Below are positions 1-7,724 of a stretch of DNA of 34,536 bases, in pieces; the stretch's first letter is position 1; each line of letters starts with the position of its first letter. The DNA is taken from NCBI RefSeq assembly GCF_002155905.1, contig NZ_MUMF01000223.1:1-34536 (forward strand), given 5' to 3'. The notes beneath the pieces are model-generated. The model was not told where the DNA came from. It searched no databases and saw only the letters and a list, made by a program, of their open reading frames with translations. Made by a program: the position numbers and the translations under genes. Origin of the DNA: Streptomyces tricolor. GTDB taxonomy: Bacteria; Actinomycetota; Actinomycetes; Streptomycetales; Streptomycetaceae.

Positions 1-50
1 AGGGGCCGGGCGGGCCCGGCGCGGTCGATCGTGGGGAACACCCATGAAAT

Positions 51-96
51 CGTTGGGAGCCCCAACGGTAGGGGAGGTTCGTTGGGAAGTCCAATG
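51..96. promoter_or_regulatory. Tandem MarR-type operator palindromes
   Basis: Two similar 17-bp inverted repeats lie just before the marR-like gene. The first, 51-67, is perfect: CGTTGGG, AGC, CCCAACG. The second, 80-96, has arms CGTTGG and CCAATG with one mismatch. Their centres are 29 bp apart, close to three helical turns. MarR dimers commonly bind 16-20 bp palindromes over their own promoters, so autoregulation is the natural inference. No confident -35/-10 pair was assigned. Confidence 0.6.
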
Positions 97-118
97 ATTC
101 TTCGGATAGGCTGCCGGC

Positions 119-556
119 ATGGCCGAAGCACCCCTGCCCGCGATCCGCTCCCTGCCCAGCTGGCTCCTCGGCCGGGCCGCAGCGCGGGGCCGCGCCCTGG
201 TCGCCGACGCCCTCGCCGCCGAAGGGCTCCGGATGTGGCACCACGTCGTGCTCTCCGCCGTCCGCGACCTCGCCCCCGTGGCCCAGGCCGACCTCGGGCG
301 CGGCGTGGGCCTCGACCCCAAGGACGTCGTCGGCATCCTCAACGACCTGCAGTCCGCCGGGCTGGTCGAGCGCGCCCCCGACCCCCGCGACCGGCGCAAG
401 AACGCCGTCTCCCTCACCGACGAGGGCGCCCGGCTCCTCCTGCGCTGCGAGAAGGCCGCCCGCGAGGCCAACGACGCGCTGCTCGCCCCGCTGTCGGCCG
501 CCGAACGGGAGCAGTTCCTCGGCCTGTTGCGCCGGATCTCCGGCACGCAGGGCTGA
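119..556 (+). CDS. MarR family transcriptional regulator
   Basis: This 145-residue protein has the usual MarR length and layout: N-terminal helix, winged HTH at about residues 45-103, and a C-terminal dimerisation helix. The wing signature is clear (PDPRDRRKNAVSLTDEG, residues 87-103), and the recognition region contains GLDPKDVVGILNDLQSAGLV. The start is the ATG right after the operator region. Two operator-like palindromes upstream suggest autoregulation. It converges on fdhD, so it is not co-transcribed with it, and its ligand cannot be predicted. The family call is secure; the regulated genes are unknown. Confidence 0.9.
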   Translation: MAEAPLPAIRSLPSWLLGRAAARGRALVADALAAEGLRMWHHVVLSAVRDLAPVAQADLGRGVGLDPKDVVGILNDLQSAGLVERAPDPRDRRKNAVSLTDEGARLLLRCEKAAREANDALLAPLSAAEREQFLGLLRRISGTQG

Positions 557-580
557 CGCCGGCCGGCGTACCCGTCAGCC
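551..580. terminator. Bidirectional hairpin between convergent genes
   Basis: An 8-bp perfect inverted repeat has arms GGCTGACG (551-558) and CGTCAGCC (573-580). The loop itself contains CCGGCCGG. The stop codons of the marR-like gene and of fdhD sit inside the two arms, so one structure could terminate both transcripts. There is no U-tract, as is common in Streptomyces. Confidence 0.5.
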
Positions 581-1423
581 GCGGGCGGCGGCCTCCCGCA
601 GGGCGATCCGGTCCTCGCCCGCGTACACGTTCATCGAGCTGCCGCGCAGGAAGCCGACCAGCGTGAGGCCGGTCTCCGCGGCCAGGTCCACCGCGAGCGA
701 CGAGGGCGCCGACACGGCGGCGAGCACCGGGATGCCCGCCATCACCGCCTTCTGCGCCAGCTCGAACGAGGCCCGGCCGGAGACCATGAGGATCGTCCGG
801 GACAGCGGCAGCGCGTCGTTCTGCAGCGCCCGTCCGACCAGCTTGTCGACCGCGTTGTGCCGGCCCACGTCCTCCCGGCTGTCCAGCAGCCGCCCCGCCT
901 CGTCGAACAGGGCCGCCGCGTGCAGGCCGCCGGTCCGGTCGAACACCCGCTGGGCCTCCCGCAGCCGGTCGGGCAGGCTCGCCAGCAGCTCGGGGGCGAC
1001 CCGGAGCGGGGGAGTGTCGGCTATCGGCCAGCGCGCGGTCGTACGGACGGCGTCCAGGCTGGCCTTGCCGCACAGCCCGCACGAGGAGGAGGTGTAGACG
1101 TTCCGCTCCAGGCTGACGTCCGGGAGGGCGACGCCCGGCGCGGTCTTCACGTCGACCACGTTGTAGGTGTTGCCGCCGTCCGCCGTCGCACCCGCGCAGT
1201 AGACGATGTTCTGCAGCTCGGCCGCCGTGGCCAGGACGCCCTCGCTCACCAGGAAGCCGGCCGCCAGGGCGAAGTCGTCGCCCGGGGTGCGCATGGTGAT
1301 CGCGAGCGGCTTGCCGTTGAGCCGGATCTCCAGGGGTTCCTCGGCGACGAGCGTGTCCGGGCGGGTGGAGACCGCGCCGTCCCGGATGCGGAGGACCTTG
1401 CGTCGTTCCGTGACTCGTCCCAT
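575..1423 (-). CDS. fdhD: Formate dehydrogenase accessory sulfurtransferase FdhD
   Basis: FdhD transfers sulfur from the IscS desulfurase to the molybdenum/tungsten-bis-MGD cofactor and is needed to make active formate dehydrogenase. The 282-residue product has the family's CxxC motif in TSSSCGLCGKASL (Cys115, Cys118), the ABC-like EEPLEIRLNG start, and the conserved DVGRHNAVDKLVG and SGRASFELAQKA blocks. The reading frame is open to 1690, but homology begins at the ATG at 1423 (MGRVTERRK), which is used here. No formate dehydrogenase structural gene lies in the window. The oxalate locus about 6 kb away would release formate, giving a plausible metabolic link. It is divergent from the FabH-like gene. 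Confidence 0.93.
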   Translation of the reverse strand: MGRVTERRKVLRIRDGAVSTRPDTLVAEEPLEIRLNGKPLAITMRTPGDDFALAAGFLVSEGVLATAAELQNIVYCAGATADGGNTYNVVDVKTAPGVALPDVSLERNVYTSSSCGLCGKASLDAVRTTARWPIADTPPLRVAPELLASLPDRLREAQRVFDRTGGLHAAALFDEAGRLLDSREDVGRHNAVDKLVGRALQNDALPLSRTILMVSGRASFELAQKAVMAGIPVLAAVSAPSSLAVDLAAETGLTLVGFLRGSSMNVYAGEDRIALREAAARG

Positions 1424-1664
1424 GTTCTGATCAGCCCCGGTTCTGTGCGTGCGGGTAGCCGAAACGGCCCTTGACGCAGATTGTCCTGCACCTGGGGGGT
1501 GGGGCGCGGTCCGGAGGGGCGTCGGATCACACGCATGTCCGAAAATCTGATGAGAGCCGACAATCGTGGCGCCCGATTCCTGTCGCCTTGGCTGCCCTCG
1601 TACCCGTGAGTCACTGATCAGACTGGTGCATCCCGCTACCCACGGCACGAGGGGATCCCCCGGC

Positions 1665-2612
1665 ATGAACGGCTCACGCATCGCCGCCATCGGTCACTAT
1701 CAGCCCGCCAAGGTGCTCACCAACGACGACCTGGCGGGCATGGTCGACACCAGTGACGAGTGGATCCGCTCCCGGGTGGGCATCCGCACCCGGCACATCG
1801 CCGGCCCCGACGAGCCCGTCGACGAGCTGGCCGCGCACGCCGCCGCCAAGGCCCTCGCCGCGGCCGGGCTCGACCCCGCCGACATCGACCTGGTCCTCGT
1901 CGCCACCTCCACCGCGATCGACCGCTCCCCGAACACCGCCGCCCGGGTCGCGGCCCGGCTCGGCGTCCCGCGGCCCGCCGCCATGGACGTCAACGTGGTC
2001 TGCGCCGGCTTCACCCACGCCCTGGCCACGGCCGACCACGCCCTGCGGGCCGGCGCCGCCACCCGTGCCCTGGTCATCGGCGCCGACAAGATGTCCGACG
2101 TGACCGACTGGACCGACCGCAGCACCTGCGTCCTCGTCGGCGACGGGGCCGGGGCCGCCGTCCTGACCGCCTGCCCGCCGGGGGAGGAGCCCGGGATCGG
2201 GCCGGTGCTGTGGGGCTCGGTGCCGGAGATGGGGCACGCCGTGCGGATCGAGGGGACGCCGCCGCGGTTCGCCCAGGAGGGGCAGAGCGTCTACCGCTGG
2301 GCCACCACCCGGCTGCCGGCCATCGCCCGCCAGGCCTGCGAGAAGGCCGGCGTGGCGCCCGAGGAACTCGCCGGGGTCGTGCTGCACCAGGCCAACCTGC
2401 GGATCATCGAACCGCTGGCCGAGAAGCTCGGCGCCGGCCACGCGGTCATCGCCCGCGATGTGACCGAGTCCGGCAACACCTCGGCCGCCAGCATCCCGCT
2501 CGCCTTCTCCAAGCTGCTCGAACGGGGCGCGCTCGGCACCGGCGACCCGGTCCTGCTCTTCGGCTTCGGCGGCAACCTGTCGTACGCCGGACAGGTGGTG
2601 CGCTGCCCCTGA
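1665..2612 (+). CDS. 3-oxoacyl-ACP synthase III (FabH-like ketosynthase)
   Basis: A thiolase-fold condensing enzyme of 315 residues, the usual KAS III length. The Cys-His-Asn triad is intact: Cys113 in NVVCAGF, His241 in VLHQANLRI and Asn271 in ESGNTSAAS. The N-terminal TSDEWIRSRVGIRTRHI block is typical. KAS III normally condenses an acyl-CoA with malonyl-ACP to start fatty acid synthesis. This gene stands alone, without fabD, acpP or fabF, so it is probably a secondary paralogue or a starter-unit or ester-forming variant rather than the housekeeping fabH. The ATG at 1665 fits homology better than the upstream in-frame start at 1566. The substrate is unknown. Confidence 0.9.
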   Translation: MNGSRIAAIGHYQPAKVLTNDDLAGMVDTSDEWIRSRVGIRTRHIAGPDEPVDELAAHAAAKALAAAGLDPADIDLVLVATSTAIDRSPNTAARVAARLGVPRPAAMDVNVVCAGFTHALATADHALRAGAATRALVIGADKMSDVTDWTDRSTCVLVGDGAGAAVLTACPPGEEPGIGPVLWGSVPEMGHAVRIEGTPPRFAQEGQSVYRWATTRLPAIARQACEKAGVAPEELAGVVLHQANLRIIEPLAEKLGAGHAVIARDVTESGNTSAASIPLAFSKLLERGALGTGDPVLLFGFGGNLSYAGQVVRCP

Positions 2613-2926
2613 GCCCGGGGCGCCCTCCCGAGCGCCCACGGGCATGCCGGCCGGTCACCGTGGCCGTCCGAGTGCGGCGGCGTCGGAGCGGCCGGCCCCT
2701 GAGAACGCGCCGACCGGTCTTCCGGCCTCCGTGCCCGGCACGGGCCGACGGCACCCGCCGCCCGGGCGCCCGTCGAACCGCCGCCGGTGCGCGGCGAGCG
2801 CCCGGGTCGGGCACGGCGGTTCTTTGTCTCTTTGTGACTAACCGGTCGCGCGGCGTGGCGGGAGCGGCCCATGATGGCCAGGGCTCGGGTCGGTGACCCG
2901 CACCAGACTCTCGGGAAGGTGGTTCC
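2613..2926. other. Intergenic region with weak hairpins
   Basis: No gene is seen in these 314 bases. A 6-bp hairpin (GGGCGC 2618-2623, GCGCCC 2632-2637) directly follows the FabH-like stop and may terminate it. A second inverted repeat has 9-bp arms (CCCGGGCGC 2761-2769, GCGCCCGGG 2798-2806). The AT-richer stretch at about 2820-2842 is the likeliest promoter area for the downstream sigma-like gene, but I see no convincing -35/-10 pair. Confidence 0.4.
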
Positions 2927-3901
2927 GTGTTCCTGGCCTCCGGCCTCCGTCGCTCCGAACTGTCGGACGCGGAGCTGCTGTCCGCCGCCGGTGAAGGGGC
3001 CGCGCAGGCCATGCGCGCGCTGGAGGAACGGCACGGGGCGGCGGTCCGGGCCTACGCCCGCACGTGCGTGGTCTCCGCCGACGACGCCGCGGAGCTGACG
3101 GCGTACGCGTTCACCGGTCTGCGGCTGCGGGCCGCCCGGACGCCTCCCGACGCGGTGGGATGTGTGCGCGTCGCCCTGTTCGACAGCGTCCGCAGCACCG
3201 CCGTGCTGTGGGCCAGGCCGGAACAGCCGGTGCTCACACGGTCGTTCGGGACATGGGTCGGGTCGGGAGCGGTGTGGTCCCTGGACGAGGACGGTGAACT
3301 CCTCGCCGCCTTCCGCGGGCTGACCGCGCAGCAGCAGTGCGTGCTGTGGCACGCGTCCGTCGAACGCGACCCGTCCGAGCTGATCGCCCGCGTCACGGGG
3401 CTGCCGGAGAGCGAGGTGTGGCGAGAGGCCGTGGACACCGGACGGATGTTCCGCCGCCGCTGCGCCGAGCTGTACGCGCAGCGGGTGGAGCAGACCGCGT
3501 GCCTGCGCTTCGTGAACAGCGTGCTGCTGGGCCCCGGGGAATCCTGGGACGGCCCGTACGACACCGGCCATCTGCGGCTGTGCGCCGACTGCCGTGAACT
3601 CTTCCGCGAGCTGCGCGGTCTGCAGGCCCGGCTGCCCGTGCACCTGCCGCGCAGACTCCTCGGCTGGTGGCCGGCGGGTGCCTATCACACGGCCAAGGAC
3701 GCGTCCCCGCGTCCCCGTGCGGGCGGGGCGCGGCCGGCCCCGGCAGGCGCGGGACAGCGGCGGGTCCCCGGCCCGCGTGCCGCACACGGCAGGCGCACGC
3801 GGCGGGGACGCCGGCCCCGCGGGCGCGCGGTCCCCGCCGGGCTCCTGGCGGCGGCCGCGCTGGTCCTCCTGGTCTCGCTGGCCGCGGGCCTGTGGCCGTG
3901 A
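2927..3901 (+). CDS. Membrane-anchored sigma-factor-like protein with zinc-finger motif
   Basis: A 324-residue protein resembling a diverged ECF sigma factor fused to an anti-sigma-like tail. A sigma-2-like segment (about 12-100) contains ELSDAELL and ERHGAAVRAYARTC. A sigma-4-like segment (about 125-185) contains LTAQQQCVLWHASVERDPSE. Next comes an H-x3-C-x2-C motif (HLRLCADC), a long Arg/Pro-rich linker and one hydrophobic segment ending almost at the C-terminus. Motif order and spacing match the larger protein encoded at 4941-6662 on the other strand, so the two look paralogous, but this one lacks any extracytoplasmic domain and its sigma-2 region is more eroded. The GTG start follows the ribosome-binding site GGGAAGGTGG. 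It may be a membrane-held sigma factor or a regulator of its paralogue; the function is inferred. Confidence 0.75.
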   Translation: MFLASGLRRSELSDAELLSAAGEGAAQAMRALEERHGAAVRAYARTCVVSADDAAELTAYAFTGLRLRAARTPPDAVGCVRVALFDSVRSTAVLWARPEQPVLTRSFGTWVGSGAVWSLDEDGELLAAFRGLTAQQQCVLWHASVERDPSELIARVTGLPESEVWREAVDTGRMFRRRCAELYAQRVEQTACLRFVNSVLLGPGESWDGPYDTGHLRLCADCRELFRELRGLQARLPVHLPRRLLGWWPAGAYHTAKDASPRPRAGGARPAPAGAGQRRVPGPRAAHGRRTRRGRRPRGRAVPAGLLAAAALVLLVSLAAGLWP

Positions 3902-3949
3902 GCCGCCGCCTCCGGCCGGGGCCAGGGGCGTGCCGCGGCAGCCGCCGCG

Positions 3950-4804
3950 TCACGCGCTGCGGTGACCGCGGCTCCTGCGCAGGGCCGCTGCCGCGCGGCT
4001 CCGGCGGGCCCGCGCCGTCAGCCGCAGCCCGTTGAGCGCCAGGACGAACTCCAGCCGGCGGCGGGGTTCTTTCAGTTCGCGTCCGAAGATCCGCTCGGCC
4101 TGACGGATGCGGTACCGGACGGTCTGCGGATGCACGTGCAGCAGCCGCGCCGTCTGCGCCGCGCTGCCGGACTCGAACCACGCCAGCAGGGTCTCGGCCA
4201 GCCGTTCCGCCTGCGCGGGCGGCAGGGCGGACAGGGGGCCGAGGCGTCGTCTGACCAGCTGGAGCAGCAGCGTCTCGTCTTGCGCCAGCAGCAGAGCCGG
4301 CAGGTGGTCGTCCACGTACACCGGCCCGGCGGGCCGGGCGGGGTCGACCGCGAGGGAGAGCAGGGTGCGGGCCCACCGCAGGGAGGTCCCGGCCTGTTCC
4401 CTGGCGAGCGCCGGCCCGACGACCACGGGACGGCCTGGGAGCAGCCGGTCCAGCAGCCCGGCCGGTTCGGGCCCGGGCTGAGCGATCAGGACGTACGGCT
4501 GTGCGCCGCCCCATTCGGCCAGCCAGCCCGGCCCGCAGCGGGGGAGCCCGGTGGGGGCGGGCGGCGCGGTGGCCACGGCGTGCAGCCGCGGCGGCAGGCG
4601 CCACCCGGCCCGGCGCGCCAGGTCCAGCAGGATCGCCTCGCCCTGGGCCGGTTCGCACGTCAGGGCGGCGGCGAGCAGGGACAGCGGACGGCTCCGCCCG
4701 AGAGTCCCGTGCTGCTCCCCGGGCGCATGGCCAAACGTTTCTTCTCCCTCGGTCGTCTCCCTGCCGTGCTCAAATGTCCTGTCCGCCGCAGACCAGTCGG
4801 TCAA
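3950..4804 (-). CDS. Short PucR/CdaR-type helix-turn-helix regulator
   Basis: The C-terminal half is a typical PucR HTH_30 domain, with SGSAAQTARLLHVHPQTVRYRI followed by RRRLEFVLALNGLRL. The middle resembles the GGDEF-like/central domain of this family. Streptomyces relatives are usually about 400 residues, with a further N-terminal sensory region that is missing here. The frame is open to a TTG at 4936, but codons between 4936 and about 4720 have poor third-position G/C and no recognisable homology. I prefer the TTG at 4804 because it is preceded by AGAAAGGGG; the start remains uncertain. It is either a naturally short regulator or one 5'-truncated by a deletion. It sits 136 bp downstream of the membrane sigma gene on the same strand and converges on the 2927-3901 gene. 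Confidence 0.65.
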   Translation of the reverse strand: MTDWSAADRTFEHGRETTEGEETFGHAPGEQHGTLGRSRPLSLLAAALTCEPAQGEAILLDLARRAGWRLPPRLHAVATAPPAPTGLPRCGPGWLAEWGGAQPYVLIAQPGPEPAGLLDRLLPGRPVVVGPALAREQAGTSLRWARTLLSLAVDPARPAGPVYVDDHLPALLLAQDETLLLQLVRRRLGPLSALPPAQAERLAETLLAWFESGSAAQTARLLHVHPQTVRYRIRQAERIFGRELKEPRRRLEFVLALNGLRLTARARRSRAAAALRRSRGHRSA

Positions 4805-4940
4805 CGTCCGCCCCTTTCTCCGCTGCTGCCCGGGGAGCCGCGCGCCGCCGTCGTCCGCGGCGGCGCCGCGAGCGGCTCCGCCACAGAGAGGAGCCCCCAC
4901 GCCTGCCGTCCCGCTGCTTTGCCGAACCATTACCAAGCGC

Positions 4941-6662
4941 TCAGGAGAGGCGTACGTCGTCCAGGGCCCAGTACCAGTCGTTGCGGGCGTCCCTCAGGCG
5001 GAACTTCACGGTGACCGTCCGGGCCCCCCGGGGCACGGTGACGGCCAGGCTCTCCCTGCTGTCGAACCGGTCGGCGGCGTAGGCCTTGAGCAGGCGGTCC
5101 GGGCCGGAGTCGAAGGACACCAGGACCTCTCCGCGCTGGGCTCCCAGCTGCCAGTAGTGGGTCACGTAGCTGAGCGTGAGCCGGCCGCCGGGCGGGGTGG
5201 CGCAGGCCGGTGAGACGAGGGTCGAATCGAACGTGCTGGTCCGGGACGGTTCGCCGAGGTCGTTCCACTCGTCCGGATCCGCGACGGCGATCACCCGCCG
5301 CCCGAGCGAGAAGTCCTCACGGTACTGCCCCGGGGCGGTGCGTTCCCAGAAGTCCCGGGTCGTCAGGGTCCAGCCGCGCCATTCCCTGACACCGTTGTCG
5401 GGCATCCGGGAGTTGTCCACGCGCCAGCCGCCGGGGAAGCTGTGCGTCCAGCCCGGCACGGAGCGGGGGACGTCGTGCTCGTCGGCGGCGGGCTTCAGCT
5501 CGCCGTCGTCCGCGTCGAAGCCCGTGCAGGCGGCCAGGGGGACCCCGGCGGGGGCGGCGGAGGGCCGTGCGGTGGCCGGCGCCGGGCGCGGCGGCGTGGA
5601 CACCGGCCGCGGCGGACTCGGCGCGGTGGCGGCCGGCGCGGCAGTGTCCGGCGCGGAGGTGTACGGCACGGTGGGCGAGGGCCGGCCCCGCACGGGCCGG
5701 TTCTCCTCGGTGTCCGGGTCCCCGGGCAGCAGGGACACGACGGCCAGGGCGGCGACCGCCAGGGCCGCCGCGCCCGCCGTGAGGGCCGCCGGGCGGGTGA
5801 GCGGGCTGCCGCCCTTGCCGGCTCGGGCGGGGCCCGCGTCGGCCGACGCGGCGAGGGACGCGGACGCGGACCGGGTGGCCAGGTAGGCGGGACCGGCCCA
5901 CAGGAGGACGCCGGTGGCGAGGTAGGCGCCGAAACGGTCGTTGAGACGAGTGAGTTCGTCCACCGCTCCCCGGCAGCGGGCGCAGCTCCCCAGGTGCCGC
6001 TGCAACGCTCTGCCCGCCTTGTGCTCTCCGCGCCGCACGTATGCCCCGAGCAGCGCGCTGAAGTGCCGGCACTCCTCGCCGGCGCGGGCGTCCTGGGCGT
6101 GGGCGGTCAGATAGGCCTCGCGCAGCCCCTCCCGGGCCCGGGACGCCAACGACGCCACCCCGCTCGGCGTCAGGCCCATGAGTCGCGCGGTGGCCCCGGC
6201 CGGTTCCTGCTCGACGGCCGTGTACCACAGGACCGTCTGCCAGCGCTCGTTCAGCGAGAGGAAGGCACGGCGGACGAGGCTGCGCTCCTCCTGGCGCACG
6301 ACCCACGTCTCGGCGTCCTCGACGGCCGGGTCGCGCTCGTCGAGCCACTGCTCGAAGTCCAGCGCCAGCCGGTGGCGCCGCTCGGTGGTGAACCAGCGGG
6401 CGGCGGTCCGCCGCACCGCGGTCAGCAGGTACGGGCGCCATGCGCCGTGCGGGCCGTGGCCCGAGCGCACCGCTTCCAGCGCGCTGGTGAACGCCTCGGA
6501 CGCCAGGTCCTCGGCGGTGTGCTCGTCGCGGGAGCACAGCCGGGCGTAGCCCACGAGCGCCCGGTGATGGCGCCGGTGCAGCTCCTCGGTCGCCTCCTGG
6601 GAGCCCGACTCGCGCCAGCGCGCGGTGAGTTCACTGTCGGTCAGTTCCTGTATGTGTGTCAT
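4941..6662 (-). CDS. Transmembrane ECF-type sigma factor with extracytoplasmic sensor-like domain
   Basis: A 573-residue multidomain protein. The sigma-2 region is at about 8-100 (LTDSELTARW, TAEDLASEAFTSAL) and sigma-4 at about 128-185 (LNERWQTVLWYTAVEQ, LMGLTPSGVASLASRAREGL). A zinc-finger anti-sigma-like motif H-x3-C-x2-C follows (His223, Cys227, Cys230), then a membrane helix at about 293-312. A Pro/Thr/Ala-rich linker (about 320-373) leads to an outside domain of about 195 residues ending in NDWYWALDDVRLS, which looks like a beta-jelly-roll/lectin-type fold. Sigma factor, anti-sigma finger, membrane anchor and sensor in one chain suggest a one-component signalling protein; release by proteolysis is an inference. 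I choose the ATG at 6662 (MTHIQELT) over the TTG at 6674. It is divergent from the gntR-like gene. Confidence 0.85.
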   Translation of the reverse strand: MTHIQELTDSELTARWRESGSQEATEELHRRHHRALVGYARLCSRDEHTAEDLASEAFTSALEAVRSGHGPHGAWRPYLLTAVRRTAARWFTTERRHRLALDFEQWLDERDPAVEDAETWVVRQEERSLVRRAFLSLNERWQTVLWYTAVEQEPAGATARLMGLTPSGVASLASRAREGLREAYLTAHAQDARAGEECRHFSALLGAYVRRGEHKAGRALQRHLGSCARCRGAVDELTRLNDRFGAYLATGVLLWAGPAYLATRSASASLAASADAGPARAGKGGSPLTRPAALTAGAAALAVAALAVVSLLPGDPDTEENRPVRGRPSPTVPYTSAPDTAAPAATAPSPPRPVSTPPRPAPATARPSAAPAGVPLAACTGFDADDGELKPAADEHDVPRSVPGWTHSFPGGWRVDNSRMPDNGVREWRGWTLTTRDFWERTAPGQYREDFSLGRRVIAVADPDEWNDLGEPSRTSTFDSTLVSPACATPPGGRLTLSYVTHYWQLGAQRGEVLVSFDSGPDRLLKAYAADRFDSRESLAVTVPRGARTVTVKFRLRDARNDWYWALDDVRLS

Positions 6663-6838
6663 GTCGCCGGCCAAAGCACTCGCCCGTCGGTGGAGGGGGA
6701 CATCCTGTACGCCCCCCGGGACTCGGCTCCGTTGCCCGCCCGCTGCGATGCTGCCGTAACCAGCCAGAGGCGCGAGTCACCCCGGGCGATTGTGACCGTT
6801 CAGTGATCAACTCCCTGGAAGTATGCCTTACTGACACA

Positions 6839-6858
6839 TATTCGATCATGATCGGATA
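6839..6858. promoter_or_regulatory. 20-bp near-perfect palindrome in divergent promoter region
   Basis: The core CGATCATGATCG (6843-6854) is a perfect 12-bp palindrome and extends to 20 bp with one mismatched pair. It lies in the 299-bp gap between the transmembrane sigma gene (minus strand) and the gntR-like gene (plus strand), which otherwise holds no gene. The form suits a dimeric regulator; which one is unknown. Confidence 0.45.
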
Positions 6859-6887
6859 CGACCGAACTCCGGATTCTGTGGGCCGTA

Positions 6888-6898
6888 GACTGTAGACG
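6888..6898. promoter_or_regulatory. Candidate GntR autoregulatory site
   Basis: GACTGTAGACG lies 64 bp before the gntR-like start. It resembles GACTGTATACC at 14890-14900 in the oxc upstream region. A direct repeat GTAGAC/GTAGAC overlaps it (6885-6897). The similarity is suggestive only. Confidence 0.3.
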
Positions 6899-6961
6899 AA
6901 AGACAATCGATACTGAGCGTCCAGCGCCTACGCGTCCAGACCCGCCCAGGAGGGGACCGCG

Positions 6962-7639
6962 ATGTTGTCGACCGGACTGCCGCAGGGGGCGGTGCCCAGG
7001 CTGGAACGGCCCGGACCGCTGCGGGAACGCGTGTACGAGGCACTGCTGGAGCTGATCACCACCCGGGCCCTGCAACCGGGTCAGCACCTCGTGGAGAGCG
7101 AACTCGCCGGGCACCTCGGTGTCTCCCGGCAGCCCGTGCGCGAGGCGCTCCAGCGGCTGAACACCGAGGGGTGGGTCGATCTGCGGCCCGCACAGGGTGC
7201 GTTCGTGCACGAGCCGACCGAGGAGGAGGCCGACCAGCTGCTCACGGTCCGCACCCTGCTGGAGGCGGAAGCGGCCCGGCTGGCCGCCGCGCACGCGGGC
7301 AGCCCCGGCATCGCCGCCCTGGAGGAGCTGTGCGCCGAGGGCGAGGAGGCGGTGGCGGCCGAGGACGTGGACCGTGCCGTCGCCCTCAACGCGGCCTTCC
7401 ACGCCAAGGTCATGGAGCTGGCCGGCAACGCGGTCCTCGCCGAGCTCGCCGCCCGCGTCGACCGGCGGGTCCGCTGGTACTACACGCCGGTGGCCCGGCA
7501 GCGCGGCCGGCAGTCCTGGATCGAGCACCGCGCGCTGATCACCGCGATCGCCGACCGCGACGAGCAGCGCGCCACCCGGCTGATGCGCGAACACACCGAG
7601 CACACCCGGCGGTCGTACCACGAGCGGAACACGGCCTGA
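6962..7639 (+). CDS. GntR family (FCD subfamily) transcriptional regulator
   Basis: A 225-residue protein with an N-terminal winged HTH (about 20-85; SELAGHLGVSRQPVREAL, then LNTEGWVDLRPAQGAFV) and a C-terminal all-helical FCD effector domain. Probable FCD metal ligands are visible: Asn143/His147 (ALNAAFHAKV), His189 (SWIEHRALI) and His211 (MREHTEH). FCD regulators usually repress catabolic genes for organic acids and release DNA on binding a carboxylate. Its position beside the transporter/oxc locus makes it the likely regulator, with oxalate or a downstream acid as candidate effector. The ATG start has a strong ribosome-binding site (AGGAGGGG). It converges with the transporter across a hairpin. 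Confidence 0.9.
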   Translation: MLSTGLPQGAVPRLERPGPLRERVYEALLELITTRALQPGQHLVESELAGHLGVSRQPVREALQRLNTEGWVDLRPAQGAFVHEPTEEEADQLLTVRTLLEAEAARLAAAHAGSPGIAALEELCAEGEEAVAAEDVDRAVALNAAFHAKVMELAGNAVLAELAARVDRRVRWYYTPVARQRGRQSWIEHRALITAIADRDEQRATRLMREHTEHTRRSYHERNTA

Positions 7640-7668
7640 GCACCGCCTGCCGCACCCGCGGCATGGCC

Positions 7669-7709
7669 CTGTTCCCCCCTCGCTCACCGACGAGCGGAGG
7701 GGGGAACAG
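7669..7709. terminator. Strong bidirectional hairpin terminator
   Basis: A 12-bp arm CTGTTCCCCCCT (7669-7680) pairs with AGGGGGGAACAG (7698-7709). After one bulged G, five more pairs follow (CGCTC 7681-7685, GAGCG 7692-7696) around a 6-nt loop. It sits between the convergent gntR-like gene and the transporter gene and can serve both. Confidence 0.75.
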
Positions 7710-7724
7710 CGGCCGAGGCGCTGG

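Noticed and set aside
1427..1621. Two CTGATCAG palindromes in the fdhD/FabH-like divergent region
   Set aside because: Identical 8-bp palindromes (1427-1434, 1614-1621) but with unrelated flanks; too short to claim an operator.
1424..1690. N-terminal extension of FdhD
   Set aside because: The extra 89 codons have no FdhD homology and overlap the divergent gene's start; homology begins at the ATG at 1423.
1665..2612. FabH-like gene as part of an antibiotic cluster
   Set aside because: No acyl carrier protein, partner ketosynthase or tailoring genes are adjacent.
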